A stretch of DNA of 64,000 nt from Phoma sp. XZ068 (lineage: Eukaryota > Ascomycota > Dothideomycetes > Pleosporales > Didymellaceae), in NCBI GenBank assembly GCA_004835665.1, contig RBKR01000005.1, positions 186,001-250,000 of the forward strand, given 5' to 3'. Below, piece after piece: positions 11,123 through 22,376 of this stretch; position 1 is the stretch's first letter; every line of letters begins with the position of its first letter. The notes beneath the pieces are model-generated. The model made no database searches. It was not told where the DNA came from and saw only the letters and a list, made by a program, of their open reading frames with translations. A program made the translations under genes and the position numbers.

Positions 11123-13856
11123 ATGGTTCCTTCCCCACGCAAACGTCTACTGTCGCCGCGCAAGCGCCTACCGCCCACGCCCTTCTCGCAGACATGGCAC
11201 GAGACCGACACAGCACACCTCGACCCCAATGCATTGCCTGTCGCTCGCATACCCCGCGGCTGGGAGCGCAAGCGCGAGGTCAAGCAAGTCAGCGAAGGCA
11301 AAGCGAAGAGCATCTGGCGGAGATTCAACCTGCGCTCAAGCATCGCAAATGAGGAAGAGGAGACGGAAGAGGAAGAGCATGACGTCCAGACACGCGCTGT
11401 GAAGAGGCGGCAGAGGATGAGCCCCAAGGCTATGGAGAAGATGCAGAGCAACAAGCGCGCCTTCAAGGCCACACGTTGGGACCGGAGAAAGAGCGTCCTG
11501 CCCCGTACGCGACTCCCTTAACGGTGGGAGGAACACGACGCTGACCATGCACGCAGGCAAGAAATCTGCGCACAGCAGCGAATCTCTTCAACAAGAACAA
11601 AGCGAGAGCGACAGCGACAGCACACAAGACGTAGATGCAGACATGAGCCACGAGAGTGTAGCAGAGACACGTGCGCAGGAGGGCCCATTATCTTTCACAT
11701 TCGCCATGGATGCAGCACAGACGGCCGACGAGCTGCCGGACTACGAGAGCCTGGACGAGCAGGACGATGAACACAAGCTCGGCAACATACTGCCAGAAGA
11801 CTCGACCTTCGCACTCATCTTTAGATCGCCCGTCAAGAGCACTTCGACAGCTCTGCCAACATCACCTGCCAAGGTGGATTACCCTGCACTCCCGCATAGC
11901 GATGAAGAGAAGGAACAGATGGAATCCTCCCCTGACCAACTTATGGGAGAAGATATCACAGTGACAGGGCCAACTGTCGAGAGCGTTGTTGCTGAGGTCG
12001 TCACTAGCATGCCGAATGCTGCAACATACATCCCAGAGAACAATTCAGTGGTCATAAATGAGGACGAGGATGGCGCAGATACGACGAACGCTGCGGAAGT
12101 AGAGGCCGCAACGGAAAACCTTGTCGAGCCGTTGAACGCGAGAGCCATTGATGCTCAGCCCGAAGGTGCAGATGAGGTGGCATATCCAGCGTTGCCCGCC
12201 GAAGCTACTTCAGATGACCAGTCCGGCGACGCACTCATCGAGGACGCCGAGGAGGAGGGTGATTCTGAGATGTCCGAGGTAGATTTGGATGCCTTCAAAG
12301 CCTCCGTAAAGCCAGGGGAGAAGAACACCACTGAAATGAACGAAGCCGAGTCTGCCGACGAAGAGTTAACGGAAGCATCGCTGCAGCTAGACATCCAGGA
12401 GGAGTACGAGCGGGAGGGTGAGCTTGCATCGCAGCCACCAACGCCGAAGTCTCTCCAAGCCGAAGCGCACGACATTACAGATGGTCTTACACTCAGTTTT
12501 ACACCGGCAAAGGCCCCTTCGAGAGAACCCACACCGAAGAAGTTGCACTCACCGCCACCGCCCCTGCGTATCGAGTCTGGTCCTGATGATGCAACAATGA
12601 CACTCGCAATCGACGACGATACCGCCATCTTGAAGAGCTTCCTCAGCCGAGCAGCAGCTAGTAAAGCTGAGAGGTCTGCGTTCATCACCCGGCGATCGTC
12701 GCTGGAGAATCGACGTGACTCGGACATCGTTCGCCACGCCCTGGCATCACCACGCAAGGCGCTCGAAGAGAAGGATCCGAATTCGCCTTCGAAGATGGAC
12801 AGCGAAGCTACACTCGATCTGTCCGAGACACCAGTGCTAAGCCCAGACGTCGAGGAATCAGGATCGCCCGCCCTTGAACACCCCGAGGGTGAGGATATTA
12901 CTGACGCGAAGGCGGGCAGGGGCTCGCGACGCTCTTCTCGTGCAAAGAAGTCTCGCCTCCCAGCTCCAGCTACAACCTCCCAACCCCCAGCCTCGAATAA
13001 AATCGCCATCCGCCGCGCTGATGGCTCCGACCCTGTAGTCCTCAAGAAAACCGACGCCCAAGAACTCGCCCTCATTACCAAGAACAACACACGCAAGAAC
13101 AAACAAGGCGCTTTCATGGTCAGCCTTCGCTTGCTCAAGCTGCAGGCGGAGGCAATACTGTCTCCTACCGTGGATGTTGATGCAGAGGAAGAGAAGCCAC
13201 CAGTGCCAGGGAGGAGGGGAATTAGATGGGACGAGACGCTGGCGTACTACCAGGAGCATGCCGATACTATCGCTGCCCGGGAAGCAGAAGCGGCGAGCCT
13301 AGCTACGCCGGACGAACTGAGTTTGCCGGCCCCAACCGCCACGAAGAAACCTAAGGCAAAGACTTCCACAGACAAGAACTCGACACCTAAGATCCGCCGT
13401 GTGCGTGGGCTTGGCACAGCGAACGGTACACCAGGGAAAGGCCTCTTAGCGACTGGATCTCTACTTCCCGACGACGTGCAGGACGAGAAGACTGCCGCTG
13501 CTCAGCCGGCGCCTGCAGCCAGAGGCATTCCCAAGCCGAAGGCGGCCAAGAAGGTGCCCACTCCTTCCACACCTGCAGATCCGAAGCTTGCCGCCCTCGA
13601 AATCACGCCAGTCGGTGTCGAACCTGTCAAGGAACGCAAAAGTCGCATCGCGCCACCCAAGAGCGTGAGACTTCCCAAGGCCCTCCCTGCTGCGCCTGTT
13701 GCAACAGCAGAGAAAGAAAACACAAGGTCCAACATCACCAGTGCCACGCCCAGGAAGGGTATACCGGCTCCGAGGGTTGTCGCGCCGAAGAGCATCCCAG
13801 CGCCTGCTGTGGGCGTGGAAAGCGGATTGCCGAGACGGAGAGGGAGGAAAGTCTAA
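11123..13856 (+). CDS. Large disordered acidic/basic protein, function unassigned
   Basis: Exons 11123-11504 and 11557-13856 give 893 aa; the 52 bp intron (GTACGC...ACGCAG) joins SVLPR to KKSAHSS in frame. The N-terminus is basic (MVPSPRKRLLSPRKRLPPTP, an SPRKR repeat resembling CDK-type or AT-hook-like sites). Residues about 85-110 and most of 140-480 are Glu/Asp-rich low complexity. A more ordered block at about residues 605-695 contains KIAIRRADGSDPVVLKKTDA, a K-rich NTRKNKQGAF segment and GIRWDETLAYYQE. The tail is Lys/Pro-rich with repeated IPKP or IPAP words. The composition points to a nuclear or chromatin/microtubule-associated protein, but no named domain is visible. The start is the first ATG after the MRP10 promoter in the coding frame. 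Confidence 0.85.
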
Positions 13857-14093
13857 GCTTGCGCAGGTCCGAGGGACGTAGTGTTGTGATGCATGATGAG
13901 ATGAATTCATTTTGGGAGTTTTATACCTTGTTGCATTTAGGCGGGTTAGAGGCGTATGGTACGGTCTACTAGGAGATGGGCAGAGTTCGGGCATTTCAAG
14001 GCGTCTGGTAACCACTCAATCAACACATCCTGTTCATATCTCAACTTCGATCCCGCATAAATCACCCAACATCTCCCCTCCCTCACCCATCCC

Positions 14094-15895
14094 CTACACC
14101 CCCTTCTCTCCCTTAACCCCCTCACGCTTAACCCGCACCTTAATCTCCATCCCATCAACCGGCTTCGCAGTAACCTGATGCGTCGAAAACATCACCCCCT
14201 TCGTCTTAACCTTCCCCTCCCTTCCCTCCCCCTCAAACTGCACTCCCCCACTCTCATCCAAATCCACCTCCCCCAATCCCTGCTTCACAAACTCAAACCA
14301 CCGGCTCACACACGCAATGATTATCTTCGTCTCCAGATTCGCTAATTCACTACCCGTACACCGGCGCGGTCCGCGCTCGTACGGTCGAAATGCGGAATCT
14401 GGTATTTCTCGCCCTTTCTCGCCTATCCAACGACTTGGGTCGAAGGCGTTGCGACTGGGCCCGAAGACGGAGGGGTGTCGTTGGATGATGTAGGCGCGGG
14501 GTGTGAGACATAGGCCGTCGACTGCGAGGGTTGTGCCGTCGGGGAGGGTGAGTTGCGTGTCGGAGTTTGCGGGGGCGACGCGGGCGGTTGTGCCTGGGGG
14601 GTGGAGGCGTAGTGTTTCTTTTATGAGGGCGTCTGTGTAGGGGAGTTGCGAGAGGAGGGTTCCTGCGGAGGGGCCGCGGAGTGCGGTTATCACGTTTGAG
14701 GGGTGTGGGTTTGGGCCGAAGACAGAGTCGAGTTCGGCGTTGAGTGTGGATGCGGCGTGCGGGTGCGTGTGGAGCTCGTAGAAGGCCCATTGCAGGAGAA
14801 TGGATGTTGTGTCGTGGCCTGCGAAGAGGAAGCCGCGGAGCGTGTCGCTTGTTTGCTGGAGGATTTGGGGGGTGAGTTTTTGGATGCCGTGGAGACTGAG
14901 GGTTGCTACGCTTCTGCTTTTGCTTTTTGTGTCGGGCCCGTCAGTGAGGAGGGCTTTGTGCTGCTTTTTGATCTCGGCTTTGAGGATTTGGTCGAGTTTC
15001 TTATCGTTGGAGCGGATGGCGCGTTCGTTGGCGGTGAAGTAGTCGCGCCAGCCTACACCTCCGAAGGGCCGTTTGTTGAAGGCTTGGGAGAGGGCGCGGT
15101 AGGTTAGGAGGACGTCGCTTTGTTTTCCGTCGATTTGGGCGTTGAGGTCCATGTCGAATGTTACGATGCCAATGATGTCGAATACGAGGTTTGTGGTGTA
15201 TGAGTCGAGGCGGAATGTCTCTCCAGTGGCGGCCTTCTCTTCCATGAGCTCGATGAACGTTTCGGACTTGTCCAAGATGACGTTGACCAGACTGAGGAGA
15301 TGATTGGGCTGGAAACCAGGCCGGATTCTCTTGTAGAGGCCTTTCCACTCGTCGCCCTAGTTAGGCAGTGTTCGTCAGCTTCTGCATCTGCAATCACCAT
15401 ATTCAAAGAGGTACAAGATTCACTTACATCCGTGGTGACCAGAGACCTTGCGCCGACCAACGGAGCCAATTGCTGGATTGCAGGATGCTTCGGCATACTG
15501 GTAGTAAATGTCTTACTCGGCTTGGTAACCTGTTCAGCAACCTCATTGTCTAAAATGAACAAGATGGGAAACTTCTCAATCGGCCGCCAATCAACCAAAA
15601 GAACCGGAGGAAAGTCGAGCTTCTCAGCCTGCTCATACAGCATCTCGTCGAACGCACGTCGGGGATCCCCCTCGGCAGCAGCCTTCTCGATCCATGGCCA
15701 GTGACCTCTTACAGGGTCTGCGGGCTCAGGCTGCGGGAAGTGCGAGTACTGCTTGAGATCGAGGGCTTTGGGTTTAGATTTTCGCAGGTAGTAGACCACG
15801 GCGAGCGGGATCGCAGCAAGGATGAGGAGTCTCCACCGGAAGAGAGCGCCCAGCCGTTCAAGGCTCTGAGACGTGACCAAGTCGAGCAGTGCCAT
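14094..15895 (-). CDS. Cytochrome P450 monooxygenase (membrane anchored)
   Basis: Minus-strand exons 15895-15428 and 15356-14094 around a 71 bp intron give 576 aa. An N-terminal anchor (WRLLILAAIPLAVVYYLRK) is followed by the globular P450. The I-helix is FAGHDTTS, the K-helix ExxR is KETLRLHPPG, the PERF-like region reads FDPSRWIGEKG, and the haem loop is YERGPRRCTG with the axial Cys near residue 489. The Phe of the canonical FxxGxRxCxG is Tyr here. The enzyme needs NADPH-P450 reductase and would hydroxylate or epoxidise a small organic substrate at the ER. Layout resembles fungal secondary-metabolite P450s, but no PKS, NRPS or transporter lies nearby, so the substrate is unknown. An in-frame ATG at 15961 would add 22 residues before the anchor. 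Confidence 0.92.
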
Positions 15896-16748
15896 CTTAC
15901 CACCTGAAGAGCTCGAAACTGTCGCGGGGATTTGCGAAGCTTCGACTCTGGAACTCTGCATTAAGCATTGTGGACAAGATACCGGTTATATTGAAAGGCT
16001 CCATCGTGTCATCGGGACTTTGGCCTATTGCGTGTGCCGTGACGACTGTGAAGCGTTGTCGGAGGGAGGTCGGACATCGTAGTGGGATCAAAGTGGTAGG
16101 TGATCATCGGATTAGATGCATCAGATTAGATTAGATGGATCTGATTCGACGGCCCTCGTACTCCCTGCAGGTGCAGCAAAACTCTGCAGCTTGGCATCAC
16201 GGAGGGTAAGCCGTGTTGAGCTGTCAGCGGCACGTCACTGATGCTTTGCAGAAGATCGTGACCTCTGGTGGAGCTGCAGAATGGAGTTGGCTGCGAAGTG
16301 GGCGGGCGTGGGCGGGCGTGGACAGGCGTGGTGGCTCACCTGCACCAAACCCGGAGCCCCGAGGTTCTTCCTGTCTCAACATACGTGAGTGCATCACATG
16401 CTGATTGATCAATGAAAGGCAGGTCGATAATAATGTTATTAGTGTAGTGTATTCTTCAGGCAATCATGCTCGTTCCGAGCCTGCTGTTAGTGGGGCATCA
16501 AAGCTCGTATGCTTTATTGCTTTGATGTCTCGCCCGACTTTCAAGTCGAGCAACCTCCAGGTCAGTTCTCCAGCCGCAAGACGGTCATGCGTCAGACTGT
16601 GCACGCCGCTCGGTGCAAGGTCATACTACAGTAGGTAAGTACATGGACGTCGAAGGTGAAATCGGCAAGTACCAAGATCAGGATTGTATAATGCTGTCGC
16701 TCGAAAATGTTCATTTTCCTACACTAAGCCTACAGGTATTCCATCCTC
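15896..16748. other. Intergenic with a G-rich direct repeat
   Basis: Lies upstream of the P450 gene and downstream of SOD2. It contains tandem GGGCGGGCGT-type words around 16300-16325, then ordinary sequence. An imperfect GATTAGAT/GATTAGATTAGAT repeat occurs at about 16110-16135. No gene seen. Confidence 0.5.
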
Positions 16749-17490
16749 CTACTGGAAGCGCTTCTCGGCCGCCTTCCAGTTGATGACGTTCCAGATGGCC
16801 TTGAAGTACTCGGCCTTGCGGTTCTGGTAATCAAGGTAGTAAGCGTGCTCCCAAGCATCAACACCCAAGATCGGCCTGAACTGTCCAACAACAGGGTCCT
16901 GGTTCGCGTATGTCTTGATCTGGATGCTGCCGGTCTGGGTGTCCTGCACCAACCACGCCCACCCAGAGCCCTGGATGCCGGCCAACGCTGTGTTGAACTT
17001 CTCCTTGAACTGGTCGAGGGAGCCGTAGGAGTCGTTGATGGCACCAGCCAGCGCGCCAGAGGGGGGCTCGCCGCCGCCCTGCGAGGTCGGGGCCAGGTTC
17101 TCCCAGAACAGGCTGTGGTTGATGTGGCCGCCGCCGTGGAAGTTGATCAGGGGCTGCAGGGCGATCTGGGCCTTGATGTCGTTCTTGGCCTTGGCTTCGG
17201 CGATCTGCTCGCTGAAGTTATTGTACGAGGTCACGTAGGTGTTGTGGTGGTTCTTGTGGTGCAGCTCCATGATCTTGCCGGAGATGGACGGCTCAAGGGC
17301 GCCATAGTCGTCTGGACATGTTTGTCAGCTAGCGCTGTCTGCATGGGAAAGAGGGTCACGCACAGGAAAGGTCAGGTAGGGTAGCCTTTCCACGCACAAA
17401 GGTGGTAGCAACACCGGCGCGAGCAGAGCTCTTGGTGGCAGCGCGGAGCGCGGAGCGCGCGGCTGTGGTGCGGAGGATGGTCGAGTTCAT
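16749..17490 (-). CDS. SOD2: Mitochondrial manganese superoxide dismutase
   Basis: Minus-strand exons 17490-17364 and 17311-16749 give 229 aa. The first about 33 residues form an Arg/Ser/Ala-rich mitochondrial presequence (MNSTILRTTAARSALRAA). The mature protein starts near KATLPDLSYDYGALEP. Metal ligands sit in ELHHKNHHNTY, GGHINHSLFWENL and VDAWEHAYYLDY, i.e. the His-His-Asp-His set of Fe/Mn SODs. GGGEPPSGALAGAI and the C-terminal KAIWNVINWKAAEKRF are typical of mitochondrial Mn-SOD. It converts matrix superoxide to hydrogen peroxide. The 52 bp intron splits the Tyr codon of the SYDYG motif and restores frame. It is divergent to the sidL-like gene across 581 bp. Confidence 0.97.
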
Positions 17491-18071
17491 GATGGCTGCA
17501 ATTGATGTGCTGGTGATCAATTGGATGTGATGAGATTGTTATGTTAAGAGGCTTTGGACGTCCAGATCAATTGCTCAGTTAATCAAGGCTCTGTCGTCAT
17601 TTCTGTATGGCCGAGCTCCGAAAGTCCAAGCTCCCTCTTCGCGCTTCGGCAGGGCCGCCCGCCAGCCAATGACAGGGCGGGTTCCCCAGAAAACATCGCG
17701 ATGATGCAGTGTCAGAGGAGCTCCGAGAAGACACAGCATGTGATTCGCATTGCAATGACATCTGACAAGCACCAGTCTGCGTGTCAGGAGAGCAGTCGTG
17801 ATGGGACGGGGGGCCCGCGAATTGTCCCGCACGACGGGCCGTTGTCGGACGCTCTCCATATGGTTGATATCTGGGCAGCAGTTTCTGCCCGCTCGCGTGG
17901 TTTCTCAGACATGTTGACGTGTACGTATCTGGGTAGCTGCACATCGGCTTCTCACGCGACGGGCTGGTGATCACAATTTGGTCCACATCGTCGAGTACAT
18001 ATATCTGTTGACTGTGGGCGCTTGCTCTTCTTCCTCTGCGCAGCTCAAGCTACCCCACCAACGTCATCACC
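17491..18071. promoter_or_regulatory. Divergent promoter SOD2 / sidL-like with CCAAT box
   Basis: 581 bp between two start codons. A CCAAT pentamer lies at 17665-17669 in the context GCCAGCCAATGACAGG, suited to the fungal CCAAT-binding (Hap) complex, which regulates both redox and iron genes. I looked for the SreA-type GATA word ATCWGATAA and did not see it. Regulation is inferred. Confidence 0.4.
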
Positions 18072-19702
18072 ATGGCTCCAGCAAATATTGTCCACCTGCC
18101 CAACGGCCAGAACCTCACGGTTTCGCCGGTGTTTGGTGGGCTCTTCTTCAAGGCCAATGACCTCCTCAACGCTCACTCGCCGTTCCCGCCAGGCTGGACT
18201 GTCGTGCTCAACTCCGAGGACGACATCGACCCCGCACAGGCCGAGCAAGATGAGAAGACGGAGAAGACTGAACTGACTGGACTGCCCCGACATGTACACC
18301 GGTACAAGCGACCCAATCTGACGGGCGACCATCTCTACATCTCGTCCGTGTCGAACCCCAGCAGCAGCGAGTTCAAGGCTGCCGCCTCGCCGACGCGCCA
18401 TATCGCCATGATGCTCTGGGCGACCTTGTACTGGTACTTCCACCAGCCAGAGCCTCCGCTACAGGTCACAAATGCGCTCTCGAAGAACACTGCCGACGCA
18501 GGAAAGCCCAAGGGCGAGTGGAGGATCAACATCAACCGCGAAGGTATATTCAAGGGCAAGGTCGTGCTGCCGAAGCTCGAACGCATGGGCTTGATCGCCA
18601 GTGAGGATTCATCCGTAGGCTGTGCGCAGGAAGAGTCCGCTCACGAAGGCTGGACGCAGATGTTTGTGAGCCGCAGGAGCTTCTGGCAGCTTGATCCTCG
18701 CATCTACCTCTTCACGCTCTCGCCCATGGCCAACTCACCCTTCCCATCTGGCTCGCCATACCCTTCGAGGCCGTCGTCACCAGTGGGCAAGGGCGAGGAG
18801 AAGAAGGAGCACCAGATCGACCAAACATCACCGGGACTCTGGTCGCCCACAGCACCAGGTCCTTTCCACTCCAGCTCGCACCTGCCAACATACTACCCTC
18901 CACCACCGACACAGTACGTCATCTCGAACCACGTCCGACACCCCGTCCGCCCCAAGCCTCCTCGACAAGGCGAAGTGCTCTACACACGCTACATCCCCAG
19001 CGTCGGCCAATACCTCTCCTTCCGAGTCGCATCCATCTCCTCGAAGCCGCTCCGCCACCGTGGCCCTGTATCGTCTCACGAAAACGCTACCTTTCGCCTT
19101 AGCGGACAATCACAAGCCGAGTCGATCGTGTCTACAATGAACTCGCTCACCATCGACAAGTGCGACTCTGAGTACCTACACAAGTGGATGAACGACCCTC
19201 GTGTGTCACACTTCTGGGGAGAAGCTGGTCCACAGGAACACCAGGAAGAGTTTTTGAGGAACGGTCTGAAGTCAAAGAACTCGTTCCCAGTCATAGGCTG
19301 CTGGGACGGCAAGCCCTTTGGTTACTTCGAAATATACTGGGTCAAGGAGGACAACCTGGGCAAATACGTACCAAACGTGAGCGACTACGACCGAGGCTTC
19401 CATTGCCTGATCGGTGAACAGGAGTTCAGAGGTGCACACAGAGTCAAGCTGTGGATTAGCGCACTCGTGCACTACTGCTGGTTGGCGGACAACCGAACAG
19501 AGAGAGTGATGCTGGAGCCACGAGTGGACAATGAGAAGTAAGTGAAGAACCCTCGAGACATCAGCAACACACTGACAGTGGCAGATTGGCAAACTACCTC
19601 CAGGAATCTGGCTTCTACAAAGAGCGCGAGGTCAGCCTGCCACACAAGCAGAGCAATCTTTTCAAGATCAACAGAGATGTCTGGAAAGGCCCGGCATTGT
19701 AA
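18072..19702 (+). CDS. sidL: Hydroxyornithine N5-acyltransferase, SidL/SidF (IucB-like) type
   Basis: Exons 18072-19537 and 19585-19702 give 527 aa. The N-terminal half (PANIVHLPNGQNLTVSPVFG, AASPTRHIAMMLWATLYWYF, GEWRININREGIFKGKVVLP) and the C-terminal GNAT-type half (HKWMNDPRVSHFWGEAGPQ, FPVIGCWDGKPFGYFEIYWV, EFRGAHRVKLWISALVHYC) match the IucB/AlcB acetyltransferase family. In ascomycetes these enzymes acylate N5-hydroxyornithine for ferricrocin (SidL, acetyl) or fusarinine (SidF, anhydromevalonyl). The C-terminus reads ...WKGPAL with no SKL-type peroxisomal signal, which fits cytosolic SidL better than peroxisomal SidF. The intron is 47 bp. No siderophore NRPS lies nearby. The family is firm; the SidL subtype is inference. 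Confidence 0.82.
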
Positions 19703-20434
19703 GCACACACTTGGGGCTCCGCGCTGGAGACCCGAAGGCGAGATGTGGAGATGGCATGGTTGGCCGCGGGATGTTGGGCGTTCACGCAGTTTTTGTGGAG
19801 GAAAAGCGGGCCTCGAGATACCACAGGTTCTGGCCCTTTAGACTATGCCAAATAGTAACATGCTGATACTGCAGGAACTACTTTCTTTGGCGGTGAATTA
19901 GTTGTTGGTTTTACGCGTCCTGGCTGAGTCGCGCGAACCATCCCACGGGATCTTACCGAAGTCGGCGGGATACGGTTAGAGGCAATGCGCATCGTGGGAT
20001 ATGGGTATTTAGGCGCCCTAAAACAGCCAACTTGAGACGCGTTCTCGATCGTGAATATGAAAGGATCATGCGGCCGGAAGAATTTGACCGACTGCGTGAA
20101 TACCATCGTGTGTTGAGCTCGACGTTTTCAAGATACATCCATGGAGGGGTCACCCCGCCAAAGCAGAGATGAACTTCACGACACCAACGGGAAGGTCCCG
20201 CGGAGAAATTTCTGCAGTCCAATGAGGCTCAATGATTGGCAAGCAATTGACAGCCAAAGATCCGTAGTTGAAACGCTCTCTCGCGCCGATTTGTGGCGTA
20301 AACAAAAATGTGGGGTCTTGGCCACAAAATTATCGGAGTCCTGTGACGCAAGATGTGGTTCGGGTAGAAAAGGAACTGAACAACCCAGTCAACCACAACT
20401 CAAGCTCGTGATACCCCAATCCTTTACATCATCT
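19703..20434. other. Intergenic, no gene seen
   Basis: The 3' flank of the sidL-like gene and the distal promoter of ADE13. No recognisable reading frame. Confidence 0.55.
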
Positions 20435-20441
20435 TGACTCA
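20435..20441 (+). promoter_or_regulatory. TGACTCA motif upstream of ADE13 (Gcn4/CpcA or Bas1-type)
   Basis: A perfect TGACTCA about 73 bp upstream of the chosen ADE13 ATG. In yeast, TGACTC is bound by Bas1 and Gcn4 at purine-biosynthesis promoters; filamentous fungi have CpcA for the same site. Its position close to the start of a purine gene supports function, but this is inference. Confidence 0.45.
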
Positions 20442-20513
20442 ATTGCTACAGGAGAGAGGTGATAATTGCACAACACCCATCTGATCGACTCTGACACCGA
20501 GCGATCACTTAGA

Positions 20514-22127
20514 ATGTCTGTCCCTTCAATCCCCTCCACAGAGCCCACGCTCGCATACGACCAAGACGCAGCCCTGGATCTCCAGCGCCAAATCAACAGC
20601 ATGAAGCAGCAAATCGGCAACTCCATCTTCGACACCTACCAGACATCTCTGACGGGGCGCTACTGCTCCAAGGAGATGTCGCAACTCTTCAGCCAGCGCA
20701 GCCGTCACAGCACGTGGAGGTCGCTGTGGTTGTACCTCGCAGAGGCAGAGAAAGAGCTTGGAATTGAGAACATCTCCGACGAGGCTCTGCAGCAGATGCG
20801 CGACCACCTCGTTGTCTCTGACAGTGACTTCGAGGTTGCTAGGGTTGAGGAGAAGAGGAGGAGGCATGATGTCATGGCCCACGTTCACGCTTTTGGTGAG
20901 GTTGCGCCGCAAGCTGCGGGTATCATTCACTACGGCGTAAGAAGAACATGTTGAATTTCTAACTATTGATGCTAACGTGATTGGTAGGCAACAAGCTGTT
21001 ATGTGACTGATAACGCTGAGCTCATCCTGATGCGTGACGCCATGGCCCTGCTCCTCCCCAAGCTGGCCAAGGTCATCGATAACCTTTCCAAGTTCGCTCT
21101 GCAGTGGAAGTCCGAGCCAACTCTGGCCTACACTCATCTGCAGCCCGCTCAGCTGATCACCGTTGGTAAGCGTGCAGCCCAGTGGGCCCAGGACCTCCTT
21201 ATGGATCTCGAGGCCATCGAGCACGTCAAGGAGGGCCTTCAGTTCCGCGGTGCCCAGGGTACAACCGGAACCCAGGCTTCTTTCCTTGAGATCTTCAACA
21301 ACGACTCCGCCAAGTGCGACCAGTTGAACGAGAAGCTCTGCCAGAAGGCCGGCTTCAAGAGCTGCTACGCCGTCTCCACACAAACTTACACTCGTAAGGT
21401 CGACCAGCTCATCGCCAACGCCATCTCTGGCCTTGGTTCCTCCGCCCAGAAGATCACCGGTGACATCCGCCACCTGGCCGCATGGAAGGAACTCGAAGAG
21501 CCCTTCGAGAAGGACCAAATCGGCTCATCCGCAATGGCATACAAGCGCAACCCCATGCGCTCTGAGCGCGTCTACGCCCTGTCCCGCGAGCTCATGTCCA
21601 AGCCCGCCTCCTTCGCCAACACCCTCTCCGACCAGTGGATGGAGCGCACCCTCGACGACTCTGCAATTCGCCGTATCGACATCCCCGAGATGTTCCTCCT
21701 GGCCGACGCCATCCTCCTCTCCCTCGACAACGTAACCTCAGGCCTTGTCGTGTACCCCAAGCGCGTCAACGCACGCGTTCAGGAAGAACTTCCCTTCATG
21801 ATCACAGAAAGCATCATCATGAAGCTCGTCGCCAAGGGCGGCAGTCGCCAGGAAGCGCACGAGGAGATCCGCGTTCTGTCCCACCAGGCGGGCTACAACG
21901 TCAAGAACGAGGGCGGGCAGAACGATCTCGTCGAGAGGATCCGCAAGACCGAGTTCTTCAAGCCTATCTGGGGCGATCTCGATAACATGCTTGATGCGAG
22001 CTTGTACACTGGACGTAGCGCTGAGATTGTTGATAAGTTCTGCGGTCAGGGCGGTGTCTTGGAGAAGGCGCTGGCTCCGTATAAGGAGTACATCCAGAAG
22101 GCTGGTGTTGCTGAGTTGAGTGTTTAG
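20514..22127 (+). CDS. ADE13: Adenylosuccinate lyase
   Basis: Exons 20514-20936 and 20988-22127 with a phase-0 51 bp intron give 520 aa. It catalyses two fumarate-releasing steps of purine synthesis (SAICAR to AICAR and adenylosuccinate to AMP) in the cytosol as a homotetramer. Visible hallmarks are SLTGRYCSKEMSQLFSQR, HDVMAHVHAFGEVAPQAAG, YTHLQPAQLITVGKRAAQW, RGAQGTTGTQASFL and the fumarase/aspartase signature GSSAMAYKRNPMRSE near residue 320. The catalytic-loop Ser and the His of THLQPAQ are intact. The N-terminus is about 35-40 residues longer than the yeast enzyme before SLTGRY. A downstream ATG at MKQQIGNSIF or an upstream in-frame one at 20466 are alternatives; I prefer 20514. Confidence 0.96.
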
Positions 22128-22376
22128 ACCCTCTGAAAAGTGATAGCAGGGTGGGAGTAAATTGCTGTAGACATAGTTTGCCGACTACAGTGCGCAAAGT
22201 AGACTTGGACAAAAGTAAGGAGTTAATGATGATGACTGAATTGACTTTTCTTTCTACTCAGAACACTTGCTATACATCTCCCACCTCTCCTATCACCTAA
22301 CCAGTCTAAACGCCTAAAGCAAAACAAAACAGCCCAATACTAAAAACTCTAACAAAACACAACAAGCACAATCAAC

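Noticed and set aside
12155..13138. Long Ser-rich minus-strand frame
   Set aside because: Shadow of the acidic coding strand of the 893-aa protein; Ser-rich antisense frames are typical opposite Glu/Asp-rich sequence.
14094..19702. Secondary-metabolite or siderophore gene cluster
   Set aside because: A P450 and a siderophore acyltransferase are near each other, but SOD2 lies between and there is no PKS, NRPS, terpene synthase, transporter or pathway regulator.
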